Source of the DNA: Cytidiella melzeri
Taxonomy: Eukaryota; Basidiomycota; Agaricomycetes; Polyporales; Irpicaceae
Assembly: GCA_022592445.1 (NCBI GenBank)
Contig: JABYQR010000274.1
Span: 1 to 63,038, forward strand
Direction: 5' to 3'
Length of the DNA: 63,038 bases
A model generated the notes under the pieces. It was not told the DNA's origin, ran no database searches, and worked only from the letters and a program-made list of their open reading frames with translations. Within the stretch, counting starts at the first letter, position 1; every line of letters starts with the position of its first letter. Shown one piece after another: positions 35,281 to 48,303 of the stretch. A program made the position numbers and the translations under genes.

Positions 35281-36256
35281 TCATGCGTATGCATTCAGCT
35301 TGATCGTCGTCTCCGCCCCCGCAACGACAGTCGCATTAACGTTCAACTCAGCCATCTTTGTATTCCACCACGCGACCTTTGTGACCATCTCTCTCTTCTC
35401 AGGAGAAAGCGGGGGAAGCTCCATGCACTTCTCGTCGCTCGCCGCCCACGACTGTAGCATATTTCCGGGGCGTCTCGAGCGAACAAAGTTCAAGCTGAGC
35501 AAGAAAAATTGACAAGAGGTGAGCAGCTGATTACAGACAACTACAGCGACATGGATACTGACAAATCCGCGTCCATTTCCGCAGAGTCATTTGCTCGGCA
35601 CACGTATTGTTGCGTCGTGAGCGGCCGATGCTTGTTGGCGGGATCACTGACGATGAAGTGAAAGTGGCCAGCTCGAATGTACTTCTCAGGTCCATATTTT
35701 CCAGGGATGATACTTAGGATTTCGACGTCGCCGTGCTCATCGCTTTGGAATTTGCCCCGCAGGTTATACGTAACATTGTTGTACACACCCTTGCCGTTCG
35801 CCTGCCACCAGTCAAACTCAGTGTTCTTCACCGGCTCGCCGGATGGGCCCCGAATATGCAACACCAGCAGAAAAGGTGTGTCCTCTGGAGTTGGTCAGAG
35901 GTGATGTTTTGACACCGCACGGTATCTTTCAGGGGCTACCTACCCATCAACTCAGCCGCATTCGCCAGGATGACTCTGCCATCTTCGAGCCTCCGCTCAG
36001 GCGATCCAGTGACATAGTACGGGCCTACAAGGAAATCAGAGCCTGATACGGCCGCAGTCAAAAAAGATGCCTATGTACCTTCCAAGTCAGCAGCAGGATG
36101 TTGTCGGCCTCGCCACCATGACCACACCAAAGGATTGTCCGTGGTAGTGTTTCGGTATATCAAGCGCGCTGTCGAGAACAGCTTGTGTCGGAAGGTGATA
36201 GCGTGGGCAGGAGCAAAGTCTTGTGCCATCTGTAGCTCGTAGGTCACAGATACCAA
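35281..36256 (-). CDS. small intradiol ring-cleavage dioxygenase
   Basis: Exons 36256-36079, 36024-35944, 35884-35563 and 35494-35281; about 264 residues, or 255 from the in-frame ATG at 36229. Core signature: LEGPYYVTGSPERRLEDG, TPFLLVLHIRGPSGEPVKNT, FDWWQANGKGVYNN, YNLRGKFQSDEHGD and PEKYIRAGHFHFIVSD. The Fe(III) ligands of the family (two Tyr, two His) fit PYY, EKY and the HFH pair. The enzyme would open catechol- or hydroxyquinol-type rings between the hydroxyls. The short N-terminus without the dimerisation helices places it in the small fungal group rather than classic catechol 1,2-dioxygenase. No signal peptide. The actual substrate is unknown. Confidence 0.87.
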
Positions 36257-38785
36257 GAGCGCGACTGAAGTAGACCGCGAGCAGCTGTTGAGGATTTATA
36301 CACTACAAAGAGATGAGAAGCCGGCTAACAGGCAGCGTCAGATGTCCTCGGTATCATCGATGAGAGCGACCGATAGGATATAAGGCCGAAGGAATAGCCT
36401 GTACCAATCACGTATCCGGGCGCGAAAGCTGTATGTACGCTAAACCGAGGATCTTCATGCCTCTTCCTCTATCTCCTTTGTGGAGGGGCAAACCCGCAGG
36501 AGTTTGCAACAATGATAACGCGACAACTTGTGGGTGTAATCGTGATAGGTACGAGCAGGCTTCAGCGACGCATTTGTCTATTGAGCGTTGTGAATTTCGC
36601 CATCGTAGAGGAAGCAGAGTCCGATTGTCGTTTCTTCCTGGGGTAAACTAAACATCCGTGTGGTTGTGCGCAGTGAGTCTCTTCGTACAAGCCCCGGCTA
36701 ACAATGAAGAGTGCCGCTCAAACAGATGCGGTCTGTCGCACGAAGCCACATCCCAAAGTTATCGGCTTTCCTAGGCATCACACTTGAATGGGCAGCGCAG
36801 CAATCAGAACGGTCTGGAGGGAGTCCAATGTGTGTTCTTACGTACCGCTTGTAATTCGTTCGTGTAGTTTTTCCTGCCCCAAGTCGGAATGGGTGCTCAA
36901 TCGCCGTAGTGCGATAGTCGGGCAATGTCACCGCCAACCTCGAGTTGATCAGAGCATAATTCGCAGGCTAGACATCCACTGCGAGTCCTCGACTATTGCC
37001 GGCCGGCCACGTATTTGACAGCGTTTATTGCTGTGAACTCTCGAGATGATGAACGCAAACGGTGGGGGAAACAAAGCTTGATGGATTCCCGCAAGTACCA
37101 GTGCATGCGATGTGAAGTCGACGTGGTAGGAAGAGTTCAAGTTCAAAAGCGAGTATAGCTGTTTGTCACTATTTGCTAACTAGATCGGTCACAATCAAAT
37201 CTAAAATCATTATTAATAGCTAGTAACCGAATCATGCGTCGCCGACTTCAGGCTCCTGCTGCTCACCCCCATCTCTGTTCTTCAAATTCGAGACAGCACT
37301 ACTCACCCCTGCAAGGCAATCACAGACGAGGGCCTTGACCCACTTACATCTCCTTGAGAATCTGAAACCATGGCGTCGTCGTCAGCGGGAGCTAGTAATC
37401 ATGTTTGGATGAGAGGATGTGCCACAGTGAGTTAACGGAGTTGACATCCTGGAAGTGCAGATTACCAGTTTCACTGGGACGACTGACAACACCGAAGATA
37501 TTGGGTGAAATTCTGTATGGTGAGTATGCTGCTGGTATGTCATGCTCTGACGCTCATTTGGTGGAATTCTTGTCCGTAGCTGTCCGTAGGTTAGAGAGAA
37601 TCTGACATGAATGCAGCACGCTACGTACAGCTTACAGACTACGGGGTTGCGTCATCCGAGCCGTTGACGTGAGATCTCTGACTGAAGGAGGCACTCTCGT
37701 AGCTTGCGAGTCGGACTGTACTGCATCTGGACTGCGAAAAGCACAAACGCGGCACCGACTTCAGGTCATTAACGACTCGCTGGCCCTGGAATCCTACGCG
37801 TTTGCGATAGATCCGTGTTTGCACGGGACATGGTACCGCCTTCGCTTGCGCGACTATATTCTCTCACCATCACTTAAGCAGTACAGACACTGATTTGGTT
37901 CAACCTTGGACCAACGTTCGGATCCACTAAGGTGGGTCTCTGTGTCCGGGATTATAACTACGACTAAAGCCTCTTGTGGATCTTGAATCACGCAGGCTGT
38001 CCTTTTCATTGTCACGGAGCGAGCCTGGATGCTCCTGGGAATGATGATGATAATATCGTGCGAAGAACTTGCTGCTCTGAGTTTCATTACACGACATAGC
38101 ATACCAGCGGGTATATGCTTTCACGCTGAATCATTCTCTTGGGAACTGCGCCGCTTCTGAGCGGTTTGCGAGTTCTCGCCCGTGCTTCCTCTCAGTGTCG
38201 CTTGCGTTTCCACACTGGTGGGAGGAAGACATCCGGCAACAATACTGCAACTACCTGCGACGGGCAAAACGTACTGCCTACCATGGCTGTGGTCACCGAG
38301 TTAGGTACGACCTCGCACGCCGCCACATGATTGGGCTGTTCCTAACCATTTCGCGGTCCAATCGTCATGCATAGCCAATACCGTGATTTGAAACCAGCAG
38401 CGATATCTCTGTTTGGTGTGTGCAAAATCACCTCAAGTTGTCCAATCGTCTCCTGATCCATGAGAACACTGGGACGAGTCCCACTCCGCACCAATGGAAA
38501 CTCGAGGATACCGTTGACCTGGGCATACCCCGAAATGAGCCTGCGAGTCCTCCATAAGGAAGGAAAGCTATCGGACAGTAGGATGCAAGGCACCGTGCGA
38601 TCAGTCCGCCGTCCTCATGCCGGAGCGATACTCACTCAATGAGACTGTCATTCTGACGCCCCACAGTGCTTCAGCTATAAATTCAAACCTATGTGCCTAC
38701 ATCTCGGTGGCTAAATCCCCTTGTTCATACACACCCATAGGGCTTCCCACATCTTTCGCCTTACTCAACTTAACTTGAGATCAAG
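36257..38785. other. 2.5-kb gene-poor stretch
   Basis: No gene supported. A minus-strand open frame at 38593-38342 (ILEFPLVRSGTRPSVLMDQ) reads protein-like but lacks a recognisable family or splice partners and may be a gene remnant. The last 150 nt are the promoter of the next gene. Confidence 0.4.
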
Positions 38786-41038
38786 ATGGCGGCTCCTCCG
38801 CGCGACGCAGCACCCGCATACTCTGAGGCAGAGAAGGGGTTACTCGATGTGCCGGCCCTCCCCAAGGCTGCCTATCCCAAGGATGAGAAGAAAGATCCGT
38901 TCATGGATGAGAAGAAGGGCGTCGTTGCTGTAACTACCGTCGGCGTACCCGAGAAGAAGGACGCACGGCCAGCTAAGCCTCCGTCCAAGCCAAAGAAGAA
39001 GGTCTCAAAGTGGATTCTCTGGCAGCTATGGTTCAACACTTATCGGTGGGTCTCCTCCGAACATCTTGCGTTACCCTTCCGAGCTTACCTCCGCACAGTA
39101 AGCTATTCACGATCGCTTTTACGCTTAATATGATTGGTATCGGCCTGACGGCGTCGGGCCATTGGCCGTACGCGAGGCGATACACCGGTGCCATGGCTGT
39201 TGCCAACTTCAACTTCGCCATCCTCATGAGGAATGAGATTTTCGGTCGTCTTCTGTACTTGTTTGTCAACACTTTGTTCGCCAAGGTACGTTTGAATTCA
39301 CCTCATTCGTGAGAGACTGGAACTGAGGTGGTATCTTCAGTGGACTCCATTGAAATGGAGGCTAGGTTGCACCTCCGTCCTGCAGGTATGATGGCATTGA
39401 TGTATCGCACTCCTCACGTCGACTAATGTCACGTTCAGCACCTCGGTGGTATTCATTCCGGCTGTGCTATCTCTGGTGTTGCTTGGCTGCTGGTGAAGGT
39501 AATCAACGTCTGGCAGAACCGCGTGACGGAACATAACTCGGTCATCGTCCTCGGTACGTTGACGAACATCGCCGTATTCTTCACGGCCGTGTCCGCAATG
39601 CCTTGGGTCCGCAACACGCATCACAAGTACGTAGACTCTCACGCGGTAACAGTGAGCCGGTACTGAGAGAATTCCAGCGTATTCGAGCGCCACCACCGCT
39701 TCGTGGGCTGGACAGCCCTCTTTCTCACCTGTAAGCACATCATTCCACTCGGCCTTGCTTTTCGCCGACTGATCTTGTTGCAGGGGCCTTCACCATTGCT
39801 AATGACCTGTGGGACCCCGTCGCTCAAAGATGGAACTTGAGCGCGAAGCATATCTTCAAGCAACAGGACGTTTGGTATGTCATGGGCATGACAACTTTGT
39901 GAGTTTTGGACGTCAAACAGCGTTCCGTCTATCGGACCTCACACGTCTCCTAGCATCACTCTGCCCTGGATATGCACGAGAAGGGTAGAGGTTGATATCG
40001 AGCTGGTTCGTGACATTCCTCTGTCGACGCATTTCAGTGGCATTCTAAATCATTAATGACTTCATTGTGGTGAAATAGCCGTCACCAAAAGTTGCCATCG
40101 TCCGCTTCAAGCGAGGCATGCAGCAGGGTCTCCTAGGACGCATCAGTCGCAGCACTGTCAAAGAGTACCACGCATTCGGTATCATTTCGTCAGTGCTGTC
40201 CGCTATATAACAAATTGCGTCATCCACTAATTTCCGACATTCGCAGGGAGGGAACGCATGCCAAGTACCATTACATGGTTTGTGGCGTGCAAGGTGATTT
40301 TACTCGCAGCCTCGTCAACGATCCGCCGAGTCACCTCTGGACGCGTGAGCTGAAGGTAATTTATCACTTTTGTCTGCCGATGCTCCTGTCAGCGTTCTGA
40401 CTACTCCCGAAGTTTGCGGGTGTTTCGAACACATCTACGCTGTACAAGCGCGGGATTCGTATCTGTACCGGCACCGGTATAGGTGCAGCTCTCTCGACGT
40501 GCATCCAATCACCCTACTGGTGAGTCATCTCCGTTGAACTGCGGACACTCAGCAGGTGCACTAAAGCTGCTTGCTACTTCTCACAGGTATCTGATATGGA
40601 TCGGCAAGTCTCTCTACCCGGCTGGCTGACCCACGATATCTTACCGGCCTACCGTTTTACAGGCTCTGATCAAGAAAAGACGTTCGGACCCACCATCAGC
40701 GGTCTCATTCAACGGCATGTCGAGCCCGAGCGTTTGCTGCTATGGGACAGCAAAGTTCGTGGCGGCCGTCCTGACACGATGAAGATTTTGAGGGAGGTGT
40801 ACGAGTCATGGCAGGCTGAAGGTATATGTCACACCGCGTTCATCATCGTTCGCTACATCTCTGACGACTTGCTTTCCAGTTGTCTTTATTACGTCAAATT
40901 ATATTGGCAACTCTGAAATGATGCAGGTGCGCGAGTTTTTCTTTCTCTTGCTCCCGCCCGTTGCTGACACGTACCTTGTTTTGCTAGGGCTGCAAGGAGG
41001 CTGGCATACCGTGCTTTGGTACTCTCTGGGACTTCTGA
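38786..41038 (+). CDS. TmpA-like integral membrane protein
   Basis: Fourteen exons: 38786-39045, 39099-39285, 39341-39385, 39439-39626, 39678-39730, 39784-39898, 39954-40005, 40079-40188, 40247-40355, 40413-40519, 40587-40603, 40663-40821, 40880-40926 and 40988-41038; 499 residues, every phase consistent. A basic, Lys/Pro-rich N-terminus precedes several membrane segments (LFTIAFTLNMIGIGLTAS, CAISGVAWLLVKVI, LTNIAVFFTAVSAMPW, FVGWTALFLTWAFTI), then a soluble nucleotide-binding-like domain with RICTGTGIGAALS, TFGPTISGLI, PDTMKILREVY, VVFITSNYIGN and GIPCFGTLWDF. This matches the fungal family of Aspergillus TmpA and the C-terminus of related NRPS-like proteins. Exon 11 is 17 nt and its intron uses a GC donor. 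Function in this organism is unknown. Confidence 0.82.
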
Positions 41039-41857
41039 TTTTGCATTTCCTCAATCAGGATTATCGACTTTGGGATCGTCTCTTTCCATGTCGTCTACGG
41101 CTCGTGGTGTCTATTACGTTGTAGCGTAGAGACCACCCGTTGCTATCGATGAACCGCTTTTCCCCCCTCGCACGAACACAACCGCAGCATATAGAATTCT
41201 CTCCTAGAGTTAATGTTAAATAGCACGCGTCCCTGTACTTTTCTCTCGATTCCGACATTCGGACACAGTACTGTAATAACTTTCTTGTTGGTTCCACGCC
41301 GAATACATGTACTTATCACCCCAGCTAGACTGGTAACGGCAGGAACGTCGCACGTTGCGCTCCAAGAGAGAAAATACAAACCGCAGCCTGGGCAAGCTAC
41401 GGAAGCTGATGGTGTTTTTAGCAAGTATGTTGAGTGGTGATAGGGTCTAGTTTGACAGGGAGAAGCCTGCGCGCGTGTGTGTGCGTGCCTCGAACGAAGG
41501 GACGAGCTAATAACTCCGGAACCGGTACGAAAGACGAACTTCCCATGGTTCTTTCCCGGTGCCCGTATACGGTGATGTGTTCATGGACGGGTGGATGCCA
41601 AGCCTGCATCGGGTGGGAAGAGAATGTCGGGTTTGAGGTAGGATGCAAGTGGTGAGTAGTCGTGGCGAGATAAAACGCCACCGCCGCGCGATCGAGCTCG
41701 GGAGAAATGAAATGAGGGGGAGAGGTAAGGATGTTGCGAATGCATGTACAAAAGAATATCAAACAAACAACAGGGAATTAAAATTCCTAGAGATACAGAG
41801 ATGGTCATGCGAAAAGAAAGAAAACAACAACGAGAACGGTGGGTGCGGAGTACAGCC
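41039..41857. other. intergenic between convergent genes
   Basis: No gene recognised; overlapping ORFs only. Confidence 0.5.
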
Positions 41858-43241
41858 TTATAGCGAGGTCGTCACCGGCTGGACGTATTCCTCGAGGACT
41901 TTTCCCTGCTTTCCCATCCATGGCCAGCGCCTGTGCGGGTTGATGGGCGTGTTGGGCTTCAGCGGCATCCCTTGCCGAGCGAGCTCCATAATAATGCGGA
42001 CGACGTTTCGTGTGTCCTACAAGAAGTTTATGGAATAAGCATGCAGCTGTAGAGCAAAGATAACGAAACGGACGTCGATACCACAGTGCTGACGACCTTC
42101 GAAGGCACCCAGTCCAAGCACCTGGAGCTGCCGCGTGATTGGGAGGAAAGTGCCTCTTGAGTGAGAGAACGCGGTCTGTGATTCGCCCTTCGTTGTCAGA
42201 ACACACGGTTCGCGCCGCCGCGCGGGGAGAGGCAATTATTGTATGTAACTGACCGATGACCGAGCTTTCCTCGTTGGGGCGTTCTTTTCCTGCCACCTCG
42301 CTACCAGTCGTCGCACGTCCAATACGTCTCCTTGAAGCCACGTCGGGAGAGATATCTGGGAGGACAAAAGCTCTTAGCAGCCATGCGCGAGCGGGTTCCT
42401 CATCACGGACTTACCTTGGAGATAAAGCATTGTTTGACGACAAAGTCACGAATGTCCCACGGACCGTCAGAACACCAGCAGAAGCGCACGAGAGCAGCAC
42501 CCGTCTCTGCGTCGATCAAGCCATTCCTGGTCAGAAAGTCACGGAAGGACGTGTGGACGAGGTTTGCAAAGGGTGGCGCAGCGTCTACGTCTGTCTGTAT
42601 GCGAGACGCGTTCTCAGAATCAAAGCAGGCTCGAGACAAATGGGTATTACGCACTTGAGTGATGCCCGTCAGAGTGGTACAGAATGACGAGAGCTGAGGT
42701 CGCCACACGGGTTTGACAAAGGACCGAAATTCGTCGACGATCTCGAGTCTGCTGGCCTTGCCCTTTCCGTCCTTGTACTTCCACCGTAACAGACACACGG
42801 GCCATTCCTATGCACAAAGACAAACGTGAGGCTAAACAAGCAGAAAACGGCAACAAGACTCACGATGATCTCGTTCGCATAACCGAAATCAGTGCCGGGC
42901 ATGCAGGTGGCCTCAACATCAAGAACAAGATATGCGTCGTATGGTTGCTTGACTGCGGTCCAGTCAATATCTGTGAGCGGTGCCATATAGTCCATGGCAG
43001 AGTGTTGTTCTGCCTCGTGAGCTTGGTCCTTGTGTTTGAAGGGCTGCTCGTGTGCCTGGAGGTGGTCGTCCACTGGTCTTGGCGCTTTAGTTTCTTTGTG
43101 CAGCTGTTTCCGAGGAACAAAGGCGAGCAAGAGAGCAAGTAAGACGGCCACGAAGAGGAGTTGGGAGATGTTGATTAACGAGAGCATGCCACTGTCGTCG
43201 AGTAAGAGGCCGACAGGAGGTGTGGCTAGGTACCTGGTCAA
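41858..43241 (-). CDS. ERI1-like 3'-5' exoribonuclease (DEDDh) with N-terminal anchor
   Basis: Exons 43241-42864, 42807-42655, 42594-42415, 42355-42254, 42127-42074 and 42016-41858; 341 residues, or 323 from the ATG at 43187, which starts right at a hydrophobic segment (ISQLLFVAVLLALLLAFV). After a Lys/His-rich linker comes the exonuclease domain: YLVLDVEATC (Asp and Glu of motif I), NEIIEWPVCLLRW, FCTTLTGITQ, WDIRDFVVKQC (motif II), and LGLGAFEGRQHCGIDDTRNV, which carries the His and Asp of motif III. This matches the ERI1/Snipper family that trims histone-mRNA stem-loops, 5.8S rRNA or siRNA ends. The membrane anchor is unusual for ERI1 but occurs in fungal proteins. Divergent from CMS1. Confidence 0.87.
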
Positions 43242-43739
43242 AGCACGGTCAACTCTGACGCCTCAAGGCATCCGACCCTTTGTGTTGCGATAGAGGTTAC
43301 GCTAGTAGTCGCCCTAGGTAATTCCCTGGCTACAAACTTTTGATACAGTAGCAGGTCGTCGTCGACGCTAAGCAAAGTACTTGATGAGTTGCAGCTGCAC
43401 AGGCGATACCGCCGTATTAATATTTATAGACATCCCGCCACCACTGTCCGCACACTCAATGTTACTGACCGGTGGCCACCCCTGACTGTACATGTCTCAG
43501 AAAATTACAGAACATTTCGGAATTGTTTTTATTTTACAAAGCATCTGCAGCTGTCACAGTATGCCCGAACAACGATAATTCACAGCAAACCGTGTGTGCT
43601 TACGTAACGATCGCTGTAACTTGCTAATGGTCCATTTTTTGCCCCGAGCTCGGGGAGACCGAGCACCCACCACAACCTCTCTTACAATACACTCGGTTTT
43701 GCGCCCTTTGCACTCTACGCACTGTACTCGTCACTCGCA
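43242..43739. promoter_or_regulatory. shared divergent promoter region
   Basis: About 500 nt between the starts of the exonuclease gene (minus) and CMS1 (plus). No clear TATA box; tattaatatttata near 43414 is the most AT-rich motif. Confidence 0.4.
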
Positions 43740-44838
43740 ATGAACAGACTCGGGGACGACCTCGACGACGATTTTGTACCGGACGACCTGGTAGCACTAT
43801 CGGACCCGGAGGATGCAGGCGCGGTCTCCGGAGAGTGCGAAGAAGACGTCAACGCGCTGCTCAGTGCCGACGAGGACAGCGGCGGGCCCTCAAATCAGAA
43901 GGTGGAAGAGAAAAAGAGAAAACGACGTACAAAGGAAAAAGAGCGTAAGGCAAAGGTACGCTATTTGTCCGCTGCACTTGGGCATGTCTTGACTCGGACT
44001 GCAGAAACAGAAACTAGCCGAATCGTTGGGCACGATCGAACCACCGTCTATTGTGGCACAACCACCAGCGATGCTTGTAGACTACTTGTCTTCAATGCAG
44101 GCAAAGACGTTCGCAAAGATGTCGGGCATCGAGCTCGCGGACATCCAAATACCTGGTGCGGTCATATAGTCCTCAGTGCAAAGAGAATCTCTCATTCAAA
44201 AGCAGACAGAGAGCTCAATAGCGGATACGTCACTATGGAATGGGTCCAGGAACCTCGACCTACTAGCGGACTTTATTACCAAAAGTAAGTGATGCAGTGG
44301 GAAGTCTTGGGATACCGTATTCATTTTCTTCTCAGTGCTTCCGACGCTTCGTACTCGTCTAGCGCAGAGACCTAAGTCCAATGGCGCGCCCACCCTTGTC
44401 TTCATAGCTGGTGCTGCACTTCGCGTGGCGGACGTTACGCGGTTGCTGAAGGACAAAAAACTACGAGGGGAGAAGGGTGGCGAAGTAGCCAAGCTGTTCG
44501 CAAAGCACATTAAACTCGAGGAGCATGTTACTTACTTGAAGAGAACCAAGCTTAGCGCAGCTGCAGGCACGCCCGGGAGGCTGGGCAAGCTGCTGGAATG
44601 CGGTGCGTGCTGCGAATATCCGACACGGAAAACCCCAATGATACTCATCGAACATGTAGATGCGCTTCTGACGTCCGCCTTGACGCATATCATCTTGGAT
44701 ATATCCTATCGAGATTCCAAGAAGCGGAACGTCTTGGACATCCCGGAAACTCGAGACGAGGTCTTCAAGACAGTCATCGGAGCACCAAAGATTCTGCAGG
44801 GAATCAGACAGGGCAAGATCCAGCTGGTGTTGCTGTAG
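43740..44838 (+). CDS. CMS1: Cms1, U3-containing 90S pre-ribosome protein
   Basis: Exons 43740-43955, 44005-44155, 44210-44284, 44336-44602 and 44660-44838; 295 residues. An acidic start (DDLDDDFVPDD) and a Lys/Arg-rich patch (KKRKRRTKEKERKAKKQKLA) are followed by the CMS1 fold, a degenerate helicase-like core: PTLVFIAGAALRVADVTRLL, KLFAKHIKLEEHV, AAGTPGRLGKLLEC and HIILDISYRDSKKRNVLD. There is no DEAD box, as in known Cms1/CMSS1. The yeast protein is found in early 90S pre-ribosomes in the nucleolus. The last intron (57 nt) is divisible by three and stop-free, so retention would add 19 residues in frame. Confidence 0.9.
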
Positions 44839-45635
44839 ACATGTTTTGTAGCATCGTAGGTTGTGGTTGTATTATTTGCTAGAGCCATATAACATATGTA
44901 GCGCACACTAGAAACATGGTTGGGTGAACCACCTAAAAACCCTTGGGATTTGTTCGCAGGGTGAGCTTCAGCCACCGGAATTAGTATGTCAACCAGAACG
45001 TTATGTTGCTGCAGCTCACCCTTGTCCACTTGGGTACTTTATGTATACCCTTACGGTAGCCCTTCTCCCATTTTGAGAACACTGTGTATTTGTCTCTCGC
45101 TGGCATCTCGTGCTCCTTTGGTAGCTCAAGTGCTTTCGTCTGTGGACTGCATAAAAGAGTAGACATTGAAGGAAACAGCATACACCACACACCAATGAGG
45201 CGCATTGTACGCCGCTCGCTCTTACTGCCTCGATTACTGAGTCCACCTTCTTCAGACGTGCGCGGACGTTGGCCTTGCGTGTTGGAGAGAGCTTCCATGG
45301 TACTTTCCTGCAAGTACGGGTTTGAGACGAATCATGTGAAGGACAGCGAGAACACTCACCAAAGAAGACCCCCAGACACAACCGACGATGGCCTGAATGC
45401 TCCGAACATCCCACTCGTCGTGCGGAGGCCTTTGGTCGTTGTTGCACTTAATTATCTGGCGCTTGGACGAGGAAAGTATTGCTGACTAAGCGCAATGCAC
45501 GTGAGCGCGAACCTTTGAGAGACACATTAGCGTGCAGACACTGCAGAGTGTCATCTCCTGCGACGAGCAGCAATTACTTCTACTCTACGCCTTTATCCCT
45601 TCCGACCTCTTGACTGAGGTAGAGTCCGTCTCAAA
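44839..45635. other. intergenic, no gene recognised
   Basis: 3' flank of CMS1 and promoter of SF3A1. No coding support. Confidence 0.5.
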
Positions 45636-48303
45636 ATGAGCGAAATGCTGGTTGATACGCTCCCACCCAACGGCCACGCTGTGAACGTGGAAGATTCAGT
45701 TGAACTGGTCAAAGGCCCAAAATACGCCAGTGGACTCATTCTACCTCCTCCCGACATAAAATGTGAGCAAAGATACTCTTGTTTCTATCTGAAGTGTGTA
45801 TATCTCATACTTTTCCATTTGTATAGCCGTGATCGACAGGACAGCGTCGTTCGTAGCACGTTCTGCCAATCCTCCTCAGTTCGAGGACAAGATTCGTGAG
45901 AACCAGCGTCAGGACCCCAAGTTCTCGTTCCTCAACCCGGCGGACCCTTACCATGCATATTACAGGCACCACATGGAGAGGGTCGTACGAGGAGAGATAG
46001 ACGACGAGCCTAAGCCAGAAGAGAAAGTCCAGCCTACACAGGAAACTACGCCTGTGGCGGAGGTCGACCGCGGATTAGAGCCACCGGTGCCGGAATTTAT
46101 CTTGGATGTTGCGAATATCAATGCTATCGACTTGTGCGTGACTCACCCGTGTGTCTTGCGGATACGTGCGTTTTGTTTTTGACTTGTGGATTTTAGGGAT
46201 ACTATGAAGCTGGCGGCGTTGTTCACCGCACGAAGAGGCAGAGCCTTCTTGAACGCACTATCTGCTCGAGAAGGGCGGAATTATCAGTTTGATTTCTTGA
46301 AACCCACGCATTCGCTCTTCAGCCATTTCAACCGGCTCATAGAACAGTACTCTAAAATCCTTCATCCGACCAAGGAGACTCTGCAGGAAATCAAAGAGCG
46401 AACCCTGGAAGGGGCGAAGTGGAAGGACCTCGAAGTCGCCCGTAAACGTGCTCGGTGGGAAGAGATCAAACGAGAGAAAGACAAGAAGATGCAGAATGAT
46501 AGGGAGGAAGAGCGAAGTGAGTGCTTTTTCTTTATTGGGCAGATTTCTTCGTTTGCTAAACGGCGGTGGTGGCGGCGATAGCTGCCTTTGCTGAGATTGA
46601 CTGGCACGACTATGCTATCGTACAAACGATCGAGTTCACGGCCGCTGACGCAGCGTCTGAATTACCACCCCCGATGAGCGTGCAGGAAGTGGAAAGTATG
46701 ACTCTAGCACAGAAGAGGATGGCCGCTATGATTATGGAAACCACTGCAGAAGAGGTAGAGGCTGTACGCGCTCGTCAAGCAGCAGCAGAGGCCGAGGCAG
46801 CAGCAGCCGTGGGTGGCGCGGGTGTGGGTGATGGGGAGGATGATGCGGCTATGGAGGAGAGTGATGATGAAGACAAGGAGGTAAATGACAGGAAGAAACG
46901 AGAGGATGAGGAGCGCCTTAGAGAGCTCGAGCGCGCTCGGGCTATACAAGCAAGCTCGCTGGAGGCTGGTGGCCCTATGAAGATTAGGACAGATTATGTT
47001 CCTAAGCGTGAGTTGCAATTAGTTTCGCATGTGCGGACAGCAGACACTGAACATCCCTGTTATAACAGTGGGCAAGGGTCGCGGTGAGAAGATGACTACA
47101 TGCACTATATGTGGTCAACAGATCCCTGTGGACGAGCTGCAGGAGCATATGCGTATCGAACTCCTTGATCCTCGTTGGAAATCCCAGCGCGATGCACTCG
47201 AGGCACGCAAAGCGCAAGCGTCCGAGCTGCAACGTGGCGCCAATGTTGTGTCATCGCTCAAAAACCTGGCCCGCACTCGTGTCGACATTTTCGGTGCGGA
47301 AGAGGATGAAGAGATGCGGAAGAAGGAAGAGGAGGAGGAGCGACTTAAGCGCAGAGAGAGGGAGAAAGTCGTCTGGGATGGTCATACAGCCTCGAAAGCG
47401 AACACGCTCGACAAGTTTTCCACCAATGTCAACTTTGATGAGCAGATTGCTGCTATTCATAGAGCGAAAGGTCTTGGACCGTGAGTTCATTGAGTTTTAC
47501 ATGTCGAACGCCGTCACTGACTATTAGCATTTAGTCAGGAAGTCAACGCCATTGGTCCGGGTATTGGACCTGCTGCTGCCCCAGCAGCTCTGACAACTCT
47601 CCCGCCTGCTCCAGCATCCCTACCTGCACCCCCGATACCCGGAACGTCTGCGTACACAGCTGCCACAGTCTCCTCCGGTCCTCAGCCCGCGTCTGCATAT
47701 CCTCCGCAACCTCCTGTCATGCTTCCTCCTTTGCACTATCAAGGGCACGACGCAGCTCAACCCTTTGGCTTCCAACCCCCACCCATGATGCCTGGCCGGC
47801 CTCCTATGGGTACGCCTCAGGCGGGCATGGTGAGAAGTGCGGAGGAGATGGGAGGAGACGATGGTGCTCCTCCGGCCAAGAGGCAAAAGGTTGCCAAACT
47901 TCCGGGCGGGGCATATTATCCTGAAGATGACTGGATCAACCTCCACCCAGTGCGTGTGGTTTTTTTCCCTCTTCTGTATGGCGCGTAACACCAGTTGACC
48001 ATCGATTCTGTAACTCAATGACAGCATCCCATCTCGCTTCAAATCCAACTTCCGAAAGATACTTCAAACGAAGCGTGGAAGATGGACGGGACGGTGGTCA
48101 CCATCACCGAGCTGCCGCTCAACTTGCTGGTGTCTACGTTGAGAGAACGCGTGTTGCAGCACCTGGAGAGCAGTTTGTCGGCGTCGAAGATACGGTTCGC
48201 GTACGCTGGCAAGATGCTCGCGAACGGGAACTCGATTGCGAACTACAATCTGGAGGACGAGGATTTGCTTGTTTTGAGCATACAAGACAAGAAGAAAAAG
48301 TAG
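45636..48303 (+). CDS. SF3A1: splicing factor 3A subunit 1 (SF3A1/Prp21)
   Basis: Seven exons: 45636-45762, 45827-46133, 46197-46516, 46582-47007, 47069-47480, 47535-47949 and 48025-48303; 761 residues, all in phase. Domain order: SURP1 (VIDRTASFVARSANPPQFED, DPYHAYYRHHM), SURP2 (DTMKLAALFTARRGRAFLNA, THSLFSHFNRLIEQY), PRP21-like region with FAEIDWHDYAIVQTIEF, an acidic linker, a zinc-finger-like TTCTICGQQIPVDELQEHMR, DPRWKSQRD, a Pro-rich segment, and a C-terminal ubiquitin-like fold (TELPLNLLVSTLRERVLQHL, IRFAYAGKMLANGNSIANYN). SF3A1 is part of the 17S U2 snRNP; the ubiquitin-like domain contacts U1 stem-loop 4 in human. Ends in KKKK like known orthologues. Confidence 0.95.

Noticed and set aside
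44981..45447. Minus-strand ORFs of 110-143 codons between CMS1 and SF3A1
   Set aside because: Composition looks random and no spliced model or domain appears.
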